From CAVORD01 sp963698535 (lineage in GTDB: Bacteria > Bacteroidota > Bacteroidia > Bacteroidales > VadinHA17): a DNA stretch of 64,000 bases. Made by a program: the position numbers and the translations under genes. How positions within the stretch are numbered: the stretch's first letter is position 1; every line of letters starts with the position of its first letter. Below are positions 26,565-33,997 of the stretch, piece by piece. The stretch lies in assembly GCA_963698535.1 (NCBI GenBank), contig CAVORD010000001.1, positions 1,674,001-1,738,000 of the forward strand, in the 5' to 3' direction. A model generated the notes under the pieces. It did not search any database, was not told the DNA's origin, and saw only the letters and a program-made list of their open reading frames with translations.

Positions 26565-27599
26565 ATGATTGGATGGGGCAAAAAATTGTTTACTCTTTTC
26601 TCACTTGTCATGCTAACCCTGACGGGTAAAGCACAAACAGGTGAGACTGTATATAATTTTCTGAATCTGGGATTTTCCCCTCGTATTTCGGCTCTGGGAG
26701 GTATCAATGTCTCTTCCATTGGCTTCACTCCCGATATCGTACACTTTAATCCGGCGTTCCTTACCCACATCCATTCGAAAGCTGTTCAACTCAGTTATGT
26801 GAACTACTATGCAGGCATTAACTATGGTAATGCCTCCTATATCTCTTCCGGGTCAGCTAAATCGGCATTTGCAACCGGAATAACTTTCCTCAATTACGGC
26901 ACTTTTACCGGAGCTGATGCTTCCGGCAATATAACAGGAGAATTCAGAGCCTCTGAGTATAGTTTTGCTTTTAGCTGGGCGAGGCCCGTTTATAAAGGGA
27001 TCTCCGGTGGCATAAGTGTAAAACCTGTTCTTTCGCACCTTGAAGAATACACCTCCTTTGGTATTGTCTTTGACCTTGGAGCAGCTTATCTGAGCAGCGA
27101 CTCACTTTTTACGGCAGGATTAACAATACGTAATGCAGGCATTCAGATCACCGACTACGCCGGCAGGGAGAAGGCATCTCCTCCCTTTGAAATAGTTGCA
27201 GGGGCGACCCTCAAACTTGCGCATGCACCCTTCAGGTTCTCTGCAACTGCCATACACCTCGAAACATGGGATCTTGTTCAGCGATACTCGAATGAATCTG
27301 TAGAGGAATTGATAAACAGTGAATTTGGTGAAAATATACTCAGGCATCTTGTTTTCGGTGTTGAGTTTATTCCGTCAGATAAATTTTATCTTGCGTCCGG
27401 ATTTAACTACTTAAGAAGGAGCGAACTTGCGGCTTCAATAAGGCCGGCAACAGTTGGATTTTCATGGGGTGCAGGATTTAGGCTGCCATGGTTCGATCTG
27501 GAGTACGGAAGATCATTATATCACATTTCGGGTCCTTTAAATAATTTCTCTGTTACATTTAACCCGCAAAGAGTTTTTGAAAAGGTCATTAAAAATTAA
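26565..27599 (+). CDS. porQ: Type IX secretion system protein PorQ
   Basis: 344 residues. The signal peptide is cleaved after GKAQ. The mature part is an outer-membrane barrel of the PorV/PorQ (FadL-like) type. It opens with TVYNFLNLGFSPRISALGG followed by VHFNPAF, the PorQ family signature, and contains repeated aromatic-rich strands. In the type IX system PorQ works with the PorU/PorV/PorZ attachment complex that anchors secreted proteins to A-LPS. It is followed by cmk and ispH in the same direction with short gaps, an arrangement I recall from other Bacteroidota. Confidence 0.88.
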   Translation: MIGWGKKLFTLFSLVMLTLTGKAQTGETVYNFLNLGFSPRISALGGINVSSIGFTPDIVHFNPAFLTHIHSKAVQLSYVNYYAGINYGNASYISSGSAKSAFATGITFLNYGTFTGADASGNITGEFRASEYSFAFSWARPVYKGISGGISVKPVLSHLEEYTSFGIVFDLGAAYLSSDSLFTAGLTIRNAGIQITDYAGREKASPPFEIVAGATLKLAHAPFRFSATAIHLETWDLVQRYSNESVEELINSEFGENILRHLVFGVEFIPSDKFYLASGFNYLRRSELAASIRPATVGFSWGAGFRLPWFDLEYGRSLYHISGPLNNFSVTFNPQRVFEKVIKN

Positions 27600-27617
27600 G
27601 CCCTGGTTAATAAAAGA

Positions 27618-28331
27618 ATGAATATGAAAAAGAAGATCATAATTGCTATTGACGGATATTCTTCCTGTGGCAAAAGTACTTTTGCCAAAGCTATTGCCAA
27701 CAAACTCAATTATATATTTATCGACAGTGGTGCAATGTATAGGGCTGTAACACTGTGGTGTATTGAAAACAATGTTATCAGTACCAAAAAGTTCGACAGG
27801 TGGAAAGTTATAAGCAGCCTGCCTGAAATTAACATTAGCTTTGTCTATTGCGGCAATAACATGACTGAAAATTGTGTGCATCTGAATGGGAGAAATGTTG
27901 ACAAAGAGATTAGATCAATGGAGGTAAATACACTTGTCAGCGATGTAAGTATAATACCGGAGGTGCGCTACAGGCTGGTGGAGCTTCAGCGACAGATGGG
28001 TTCTGAAAAAGGTATAGTAATGGATGGCCGTGATATAGGCACCGTTGTTTTTCCTGAAGCTGAATTGAAAATATTTATGACAGCATCCCATGAAATCAGA
28101 GCCATGCGCCGGTATAATGAGCTAAAGGGAAAAGGTATGGAAATCGATCTGACGGTTATTAAGGAGAATATTGCCAACCGCGACTTTACCGATGAGCACA
28201 GGCCTATAAGTCCTCTGAAAAAGGCCGCAGATGCAGTTGTACTTGATAATAGCGAGATGACGGTGGAGGATCAGATGGAATGGGTGATGCAGATGATTAA
28301 TTCGAAAATCAACGGTGGTAATGAGAATTGA
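27618..28331 (+). CDS. cmk: Cytidylate kinase
   Basis: 237 residues. CMP/dCMP kinase of pyrimidine nucleotide metabolism. The P-loop is IAIDGYSSCGKSTFAKAIA near residues 7-25, followed by FIDSGAMYRAVTLW and the nucleotide-binding VMDGRDIGTVVFPEA near 134. It starts at MNMKKK; the second ATG two codons later is equally likely. It overlaps the ispH start by 11 bases, so translation of the two is coupled. Confidence 0.96.
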   Translation: MNMKKKIIIAIDGYSSCGKSTFAKAIANKLNYIFIDSGAMYRAVTLWCIENNVISTKKFDRWKVISSLPEINISFVYCGNNMTENCVHLNGRNVDKEIRSMEVNTLVSDVSIIPEVRYRLVELQRQMGSEKGIVMDGRDIGTVVFPEAELKIFMTASHEIRAMRRYNELKGKGMEIDLTVIKENIANRDFTDEHRPISPLKKAADAVVLDNSEMTVEDQMEWVMQMINSKINGGNEN

Positions 28332-29199
28332 AATAGATCCGGGATCCGGATTCTGTTTTGGAGTTAGAAATGCTGTCGACGAGGCCCAAAAATCCCTTGA
28401 GGGAGAAACTCCGATCTATTGTCTTGGCGATATTGTACATAACGATGAGGAGGTAGCGCGACTCTCCTCCTTGGGATTACGATCGATCGACCTGGATGAA
28501 TTCAATGAACTTAGAGATAAAACAGTTCTTATCAGGGCTCACGGCGAACCACCATCAACATATCAGCAAGCCAGCCTGAATAATCTTAAGCTGATCGATG
28601 CTACCTGTCCTATTGTTAAGAAACTTCAGGAGAAAATAGTCAAAGCTTTCAATGAATCGGAAAAAGTAAATGGTCAGGTTGTGATATATGGTAAACCCGG
28701 CCATGCAGAGGTGGTAGGCCTTGCCGGTCAGATCGATAATAACGCACTGATAATCAGATCCGACAACGACCTGGAACTGATAGACTACACCAAAAAAGTA
28801 TTCCTCTTCTCCCAAACGACGATGAGTCGTGACAAATACAGGGATATTGCTGAAAAGATCGGCAACAGGTTCGAACAGAAAGGGCTAAGCAGGGAGAAGT
28901 ATCTGAAGGTATTCAATACCGTATGTGGCCAGGTATCAAACAGAGAACCCCGGTTGAAGGAGTTCTCACGAAAGCATGATGTAATAATATTTGTCAGTGG
29001 CAGAGAGAGTTCGAATGGTAAATTCCTCTACTCTGTTTGCAAAGCTCAAAACGAGAATTCTTTTCTCATCTCTTCGCCGGAAGAGATAATAGCCGATTGG
29101 TTCCAAAATGCATCCTCGGTGGGTATATGCGGCGCCACCTCCACACCTAAATGGCTAATCGACAAAGTTTTCACTAAAATAAATGATATTACGGTGTAA
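28321..29199 (+). CDS. ispH: 4-hydroxy-3-methylbut-2-enyl diphosphate reductase
   Basis: About 292 residues from ATG 28321 (MRIEIDPGSGFCFG); a GTG at 28315 is two codons earlier. This is the last enzyme of the MEP isoprenoid pathway, a [4Fe-4S] enzyme making IPP and DMAPP. The three cluster cysteines are in SGFCFGV (residue 12), IDATCPIV (near 97) and NTVCGQVSNRE (near 200); the histidines are in LGDIVHNDEEV and RAHGEPP. It overlaps cmk. Confidence 0.96.
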   Translation: MRIEIDPGSGFCFGVRNAVDEAQKSLEGETPIYCLGDIVHNDEEVARLSSLGLRSIDLDEFNELRDKTVLIRAHGEPPSTYQQASLNNLKLIDATCPIVKKLQEKIVKAFNESEKVNGQVVIYGKPGHAEVVGLAGQIDNNALIIRSDNDLELIDYTKKVFLFSQTTMSRDKYRDIAEKIGNRFEQKGLSREKYLKVFNTVCGQVSNREPRLKEFSRKHDVIIFVSGRESSNGKFLYSVCKAQNENSFLISSPEEIIADWFQNASSVGICGATSTPKWLIDKVFTKINDITV

Positions 29200-29261
29200 T
29201 ATTAATCCTGCTTTTAAAACTTGCTTTTTTCGTATATTTACAACCGTTTTTATAAAATAAT

Positions 29262-30242
29262 ATGGGAAAAATTAAAAAGATCGGAGTGCTTACCTCAGGA
29301 GGTGATGCACCGGGAATGAATGCCGCAATAAGGGCGGTTGTTAGAACAGCAATCTATAACAACCTGGAGGTTGTGGGTATAAGACATGGTTACCTTGGGA
29401 TGATAAATGCTCACTTCAAACCAATGAAGGCCCACAGCGTCAGCGATATTATACAAAGGGGCGGAACAATACTGAAAACTGCCAGATGCGAAGAATTCAA
29501 GACGATAGAGGGGAGAAAGAAAGCATATGATAACCTTAAGCAGGAGGGTATCGATGGTGTTGTAGTTATCGGAGGAGATGGTTCCTTTACCGGCGCCAGA
29601 CTTTTTAACGAGGAGTTCGACATCCCATTTGTAGGAATACCAGGCACAATCGACAATGACATATACGGCACTGACTACACTATTGGTTTTGACACAGCTC
29701 TTAACACCGTTGTTGAGGCTGTAGATAAGATAAGGGATACCGCCAGTGCTCACAATAGAATGTTTTTCATTGAGGTAATGGGGGCTGAAGCAGGCTTTAT
29801 AGCCCTTAACAGTGGTGTCGCAACCGGTGCTGAAGCTATAATAATACCTGAGGTTAAGGGCGATGCCAAAAACCTTAAGAAGATGATCGAGAATGGCAAT
29901 AAAAGAAAAAAATCGAGTAATATTATCATCGTTGCCGAAGGCGATGAGGAGGGTGGTGCGTTTGCAATAGCAAATAAGCTAAAAGACGATTTCAAGGACT
30001 ATGATATCAGGGTAACTGTTCTTGGCCATCTGCAAAGAGGCGGCTCTCCTTCGGCTGTTGACCGTGTAAATGCCAGCAGGCTGGGCGCCGCTGCAGTAGA
30101 AGCACTTCTCGATGATCAAAAAAGTGTAATGGTTGGTTTGCAGAACGGCGAGATAGTCCTTGTATCCTTCAGAAAAGCAGTTAAGCTTAATAAGGATGTA
30201 GACAGATCATTGCTTGAACTGGCAGAGATACTATCGGTTTGA
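29262..30242 (+). CDS. pfkA: ATP-dependent 6-phosphofructokinase
   Basis: 326 residues, canonical PfkA length. The committed step of glycolysis. The N-terminus has IGVLTSGGDAPGMNAAIRA (ATP site), followed by VVIGGDGSFTGA, and the active-site block GIPGTIDNDIYGTDYTIGFD near residue 125. The C-terminal fructose-6-phosphate region includes HLQRGGSPSAVDR. The ATP-type glycine after GGDG supports ATP rather than pyrophosphate. A terminator-like hairpin follows. Confidence 0.97.
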   Translation: MGKIKKIGVLTSGGDAPGMNAAIRAVVRTAIYNNLEVVGIRHGYLGMINAHFKPMKAHSVSDIIQRGGTILKTARCEEFKTIEGRKKAYDNLKQEGIDGVVVIGGDGSFTGARLFNEEFDIPFVGIPGTIDNDIYGTDYTIGFDTALNTVVEAVDKIRDTASAHNRMFFIEVMGAEAGFIALNSGVATGAEAIIIPEVKGDAKNLKKMIENGNKRKKSSNIIIVAEGDEEGGAFAIANKLKDDFKDYDIRVTVLGHLQRGGSPSAVDRVNASRLGAAAVEALLDDQKSVMVGLQNGEIVLVSFRKAVKLNKDVDRSLLELAEILSV

Positions 30243-30262
30243 TCAGCTCATAAATTAACACA

Positions 30263-30315
30263 GACCGAATTATTTCAGCGAAAACATTCCGCTGCAATGA
30301 TCCGGTCTTTTTTTT
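30263..30315 (+). terminator. Terminator after pfkA
   Basis: An interrupted stem with outer arms GACCG/CGGTC and inner arms CAGCG/CGCTG, followed by eight T, lies about 20 bases after the pfkA stop. Confidence 0.75.
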
Positions 30316-30337
30316 ATCAATCTAATCTCCTTCAATA

Positions 30338-31456
30338 ATGGAACCTTCAAAAGTATATTTTACAAACTTACGCAGCTCTTCAGGCATGAATCTTCTTGAC
30401 AAGCTTGATATTTTGATCAACAAGGCAGGAATTGGTGCCATCGATTTCAAAAAGAAAATTACAGCTGTAAAAATACATTTTGGAGAACCGGGAAATCTGG
30501 CCTATATAAGACCAAACTATGCAGCCCGCATTATTTCATACCTACTGAAGCAGAATGCTATACCCTTTCTGACAGACACTAATACACTCTACCACGGCCG
30601 GCGATCAAATGGCCCCGAACATATCATTGCCGCATCTGAGAATGGCTTTAACCTTCTTTCTGCGGGATGCCCGGTGATAATTGCTGATGGTGTAAAAGGA
30701 ACTGATTATCGCCTTATTGACATTGGGCTTGATCTCTGCAAAAATGCAAAAATTGGTACCGCCATAGCTGAATCGGATATTCTGATTTCTCTTAACCATT
30801 TCAAGGGACACGAAATGACCGGTTTTGGCGGTGCATTAAAAAACCTGGGTATGGGCTGTGCCTCCGTCGGAGGTAAACAGGAGATGCATTCAGGTGCAAC
30901 ACCGGAAATAGTGGAAGGAAACTGTACCGGATGCGGTATATGTGAATCCAATTGTGCCTATGGTGCTGTTGCAGTTCAGGAAAACGGGATAGCCTATATT
31001 GATGAAGCAATTTGCACAGGTTGCGGTCAATGTATTGCAGTTTGTCAGTTCGACGCGGCAAGGGTCGTATGGAAGAGCAAGGGTGAAAGGGTAAGTATGA
31101 TGATCTCCGAATATGCCTTGGCAGCTCTGAGGGGAAAATCATCTTTTCATATTAACTTTATTATGAATGTCTCACCTGATTGTGATTGCTGGAATTTCAA
31201 TGATATGCCCATAGTTGGAGACATTGGCATAGCCGCTTCTTTCGATCCTGTTGCCCTCGATCAGGCTTCTGCCGATCTTGTCACGAAAGCACCCGCAATG
31301 GCTGGCTCACGCATTTGCGAACACAAAACGGGCGACGACCTCAAAGGTGAGGATAAATTCAGACTGACACATCCTAACGTCCATTGGGAGATCGGCCTTG
31401 ATCATGCCGAAAAGATCGGATTAGGGACAAGGAAGTACACACTTACGGAAATATGA
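30338..31456 (+). CDS. DUF362 domain protein with two [4Fe-4S] clusters
   Basis: 372 residues. The N-terminal DUF362 domain has VKIHFGEPGNLAYIRP and SLNHFKGHEMTGFGGALKN. Two ferredoxin motifs lie at about residues 196-207 (CTGCGICESNCAYGA) and 226-237 (CTGCGQCIAVC). A second DUF362-like part follows with DIGIAASFDPVALDQASADL. No signal peptide is visible. The family is widespread in anaerobes; its reaction is unknown. It lies just upstream of the cytochrome cluster but has its own intergenic space, so co-transcription is not evident. Confidence 0.88.
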   Translation: MEPSKVYFTNLRSSSGMNLLDKLDILINKAGIGAIDFKKKITAVKIHFGEPGNLAYIRPNYAARIISYLLKQNAIPFLTDTNTLYHGRRSNGPEHIIAASENGFNLLSAGCPVIIADGVKGTDYRLIDIGLDLCKNAKIGTAIAESDILISLNHFKGHEMTGFGGALKNLGMGCASVGGKQEMHSGATPEIVEGNCTGCGICESNCAYGAVAVQENGIAYIDEAICTGCGQCIAVCQFDAARVVWKSKGERVSMMISEYALAALRGKSSFHINFIMNVSPDCDCWNFNDMPIVGDIGIAASFDPVALDQASADLVTKAPAMAGSRICEHKTGDDLKGEDKFRLTHPNVHWEIGLDHAEKIGLGTRKYTLTEI

Positions 31457-31536
31457 TCAACAGGTGTCAAGGTAGCTAAAACGCACATATCTTAACATTT
31501 GGACGTTAGAAATTGATAGTTTTCTTCGGTTTTTTA

Positions 31537-31548
31537 TGATAAATATCA
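31537..31548. promoter_or_regulatory. FNR-like operator TGATAAATATCA
   Basis: A 12-base inverted repeat (TGAT-N4-ATCA), the exact reverse complement of the site at 11251. It ends 63 bases before the ATG of the tetraheme cytochrome, a normal position for an activator site. Confidence 0.6.
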
Positions 31549-31611
31549 CTTTTTTTTACTTTCTTGTTAGGGTAAAGACACCGTTAAGTGATAACAAATA
31601 AAACTCAGAAC

Positions 31612-32259
31612 ATGAAGTCACCTCTCATTTTAAGAACATTACTATTTGTCTTTCTGATGTTTAGCCTCAATTTAAACGGTCAGATCTCAGGAACAAAGCA
31701 TGACTTTTCATCAAGATCATGGGCTCCCTCAGAAAACAAGATGTGTGGGGTTTGTCATGCAACACACAAAGCCGTTAACGAACCATCTGCACCTTTGTGG
31801 AGCCATCAGTCGACATCTGTCACCTCTTACACTCTTTACACCTCTCCTACTTTTGACTTCCAGGGAGGCCTGACAATTACAAACCCAAGTGCGAGTTCAA
31901 AACTCTGCCTTAGTTGCCATGATGGCACTGTGGCTCTTGAGAACTTCGGAGGGGTGACAACCGGTACAAACTATATTCCGGCAGCATCAAAAATAGGAGG
32001 TGTTACTGGTAACAACATGAGCAAAGAGCATCCTATCTCATTCGAATATACCGACGCCCTTGCTACTCTTGACGGAAGCCTGAGGGCACCAACATCAACA
32101 AATTCAGGGCTGGGTTCAACCATTGCCAACGATATGCTTTTTGCAAACAAGATGGAGTGTGCTTCTTGCCACGATGTCCATAATAAATATAACGTTCCTC
32201 ATCTGTTAAAGATGAGTAACACAAACAGTCAGCTTTGTCTGACCTGCCATCTCAAGTAG
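31612..32259 (+). CDS. Small tetraheme c-type cytochrome (OmcE-like candidate)
   Basis: 215 residues from the ATG at 31612; an in-frame GTG at 31588 would add eight residues before the signal peptide and is less likely. The signal peptide ends near NLNGQ. Four CXXCH motifs lie at residues 45, 99, 183 and 209, in the paired order HATHK, CLSCHDGTVA, CASCHDVHN, CLTCH. Extra histidines at 30, 52, 65, 140, 190 and 197 could be axial ligands. Size, four hemes and the following NHL gene recall the Geobacter filament cytochrome OmcE, but this is inference. It is homologous to the N-terminal third of the dodecaheme protein at 37876. Confidence 0.85.
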   Translation: MKSPLILRTLLFVFLMFSLNLNGQISGTKHDFSSRSWAPSENKMCGVCHATHKAVNEPSAPLWSHQSTSVTSYTLYTSPTFDFQGGLTITNPSASSKLCLSCHDGTVALENFGGVTTGTNYIPAASKIGGVTGNNMSKEHPISFEYTDALATLDGSLRAPTSTNSGLGSTIANDMLFANKMECASCHDVHNKYNVPHLLKMSNTNSQLCLTCHLK

Positions 32260-32284
32260 GAATTAAGAATGTATTTTGAGAATG

Positions 32285-32310
32285 AAGGCGGTCGATAGCC
32301 GCCTTTATTT
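32285..32310 (+). terminator. Terminator or attenuator after the tetraheme gene
   Basis: Arms AAGGCGGT and GCCGCCTT around CGATA, followed by TATTTTG. The U-tract is interrupted, so partial read-through into the downstream operon is likely. It would allow high expression of the first cytochrome relative to the rest. Confidence 0.65.
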
Positions 32311-32324
32311 TGTAATTTAATGAC

Positions 32325-33434
32325 ATGGATAGTCTGCTGAAAAATAGTTATGTGAAGCTCTTTTTGTTTGGAGTAATTATACTCACTTGTGGCTCATGTG
32401 CAAGCGAAGTAATGAAATCTACTACGGCAGATGATTTAGTTATTTATCCACCCCCGCCTAATATTACAAGAGTTCAGTATCTGACTTCTATAAGTAGCTC
32501 ATCAGATATAACCGAAAAGCAGCCATCGTTTAAAAAATTTATTTATGGCGAGGAGGAACCAAAACCACTGGTCAAGCCTTATGGCGTTACTGTCAATGGA
32601 TCAACTATTTACATTTGTGATACAGGAATAGGTGGACTGGTTATAATGGATCTTGCCAATAACAGTTTTGAATACTTTACTCCGGGTGGCAGGGGACAGT
32701 TGCAATTACCCCTTAACTGTGCCCTTGATAATGATGGATTTCTCTATGTTGCCGATGGTAACAGACGACAGGTTGTGATTTTCAATAAAGAAGGCAGATA
32801 TTATTCAGAGATTGGCGAGCAAAGCGAGTCATTTAAGCCTACCGATGTGGTTATCAGAGAGGGTCTTATATATGTTGTCTCTGTAAAAGATCAGAAGGTA
32901 TTCGTTTATGATAAATCCTCCGGGTCACTCAAATTCAGTTTCCCGGAAACGGAATCAGGAGATGAGGGGTTCCTCTATCAGCCTACAAACCTATTTGTTA
33001 ATGATTCCGGAATTTTTGTCTCCGATATGGGAGATAACACAATTAAAATGTTTTCATTGGAGGGTGTTTATATTAAGACAGTAGGAGGCCCTGGTGATTC
33101 CCCTGGCAAACTGATGCGGCCCAAAGGACTTACCGTTGATAACCAGAATAATATATTCATAGTGGATGCGGCATTCGAAAATGTGCAGATATTCAATGAA
33201 GAGGGACAAATTCTTATGTATTTCGGTGGCCCTTATAACGGACACGGTGATATGTGGCTGCCTGCTGATGTTACAGTTTCATACTCAGGACTTGACTATT
33301 TTTCAAAGTATGTAGATGCCAGTTTCAATTTGAAATACCTAATTTTTGTAACAAACCAGTATGGGCCTGATAAAATAAGTGTTTATGGATTTGTGGAACC
33401 CAAAAACGGGCAGTTGGGCAGAGAACAGAATTAA
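32325..33434 (+). CDS. NHL-repeat beta-propeller lipoprotein
   Basis: 369 residues. A signal peptide with lipobox (LTCGSCAS, lipid cysteine at residue 22 or 25) places it at a membrane surface. About six NHL repeats follow from residue 85 (KPYGVTVNGSTIYICDTG, LNCALDNDGFLYVADGN, PKGLTVDNQNNIFIVDAAFE), giving a propeller. NHL proteins are encoded beside filament-type multiheme cytochromes in Geobacter as I recall, with an unproven accessory role. Its end overlaps the start of the pentaheme gene by about 50 bases. A second NHL protein is encoded at 36877. Confidence 0.85.
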   Translation: MDSLLKNSYVKLFLFGVIILTCGSCASEVMKSTTADDLVIYPPPPNITRVQYLTSISSSSDITEKQPSFKKFIYGEEEPKPLVKPYGVTVNGSTIYICDTGIGGLVIMDLANNSFEYFTPGGRGQLQLPLNCALDNDGFLYVADGNRRQVVIFNKEGRYYSEIGEQSESFKPTDVVIREGLIYVVSVKDQKVFVYDKSSGSLKFSFPETESGDEGFLYQPTNLFVNDSGIFVSDMGDNTIKMFSLEGVYIKTVGGPGDSPGKLMRPKGLTVDNQNNIFIVDAAFENVQIFNEEGQILMYFGGPYNGHGDMWLPADVTVSYSGLDYFSKYVDASFNLKYLIFVTNQYGPDKISVYGFVEPKNGQLGREQN

Positions 33435-33987
33435 GGTTAGCTCTATTTCTCTGATAGTTATTTTTACCTTCCTTGTCTCTTGCTCCCCCAGGGTAAGCAA
33501 CAAGGTTCTAACATTCTTTTTTGATGGTGTCCCTTCTCTGGATTCAGCAAACAGAGAAGAAACTCAAATGAATTTAGTGTACACCGACACAACCCGTATA
33601 TTCAGAGAGGTCCCTTTTGAAACAGGCACCGGATACACCTATCACTATCCATACCAGGAAAAAGAGTGCTATAGCTGTCACGACGAGCATTCAAAAAGCG
33701 AATTAATAATCCGGCTACCTGACCTCTGCTATATATGTCACACTGATTTCTCTCAGGAATACAACTTTGTGCATGGACCTGTTGCCGGCGGATACTGTAC
33801 TTCATGCCATAACCCGCATATGTCAACAGAAGAGAAGTTGCTGATTAGAAAGGGCCAGAACATTTGTACCGAATGTCATAACGGAAAAGATCTGTTGAAT
33901 AATCAGACACATTCTGATATTGGCGACACTGAATGTACTCTGTGTCATAACCCTCATGGAGGTGGAAATAACTTTTATTTGAACTGA
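33385..33987 (+). CDS. Pentaheme c-type cytochrome lipoprotein
   Basis: 200 residues from ATG 33385; a GTG at 33379 is also possible. Both starts lie within the end of the NHL gene. A lipobox FTFLVSCS gives a lipidated cysteine near residue 33. The segment VLTFFFDGVPSLD is seen in other membrane-linked cytochrome families. Five CXXCH motifs lie at residues 95, 115, 138, 161 and 184, with CHNPH pairs. The unit HGPVAGGYCTSCHNPH is repeated in the nonaheme protein at 35958. It lies immediately before the barrel gene (11-base gap) and could be the periplasmic or surface heme partner of that barrel. Confidence 0.85.
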   Translation: MDLWNPKTGSWAENRIKVSSISLIVIFTFLVSCSPRVSNKVLTFFFDGVPSLDSANREETQMNLVYTDTTRIFREVPFETGTGYTYHYPYQEKECYSCHDEHSKSELIIRLPDLCYICHTDFSQEYNFVHGPVAGGYCTSCHNPHMSTEEKLLIRKGQNICTECHNGKDLLNNQTHSDIGDTECTLCHNPHGGGNNFYLN

Positions 33988-33997
33988 GAAGTATATA

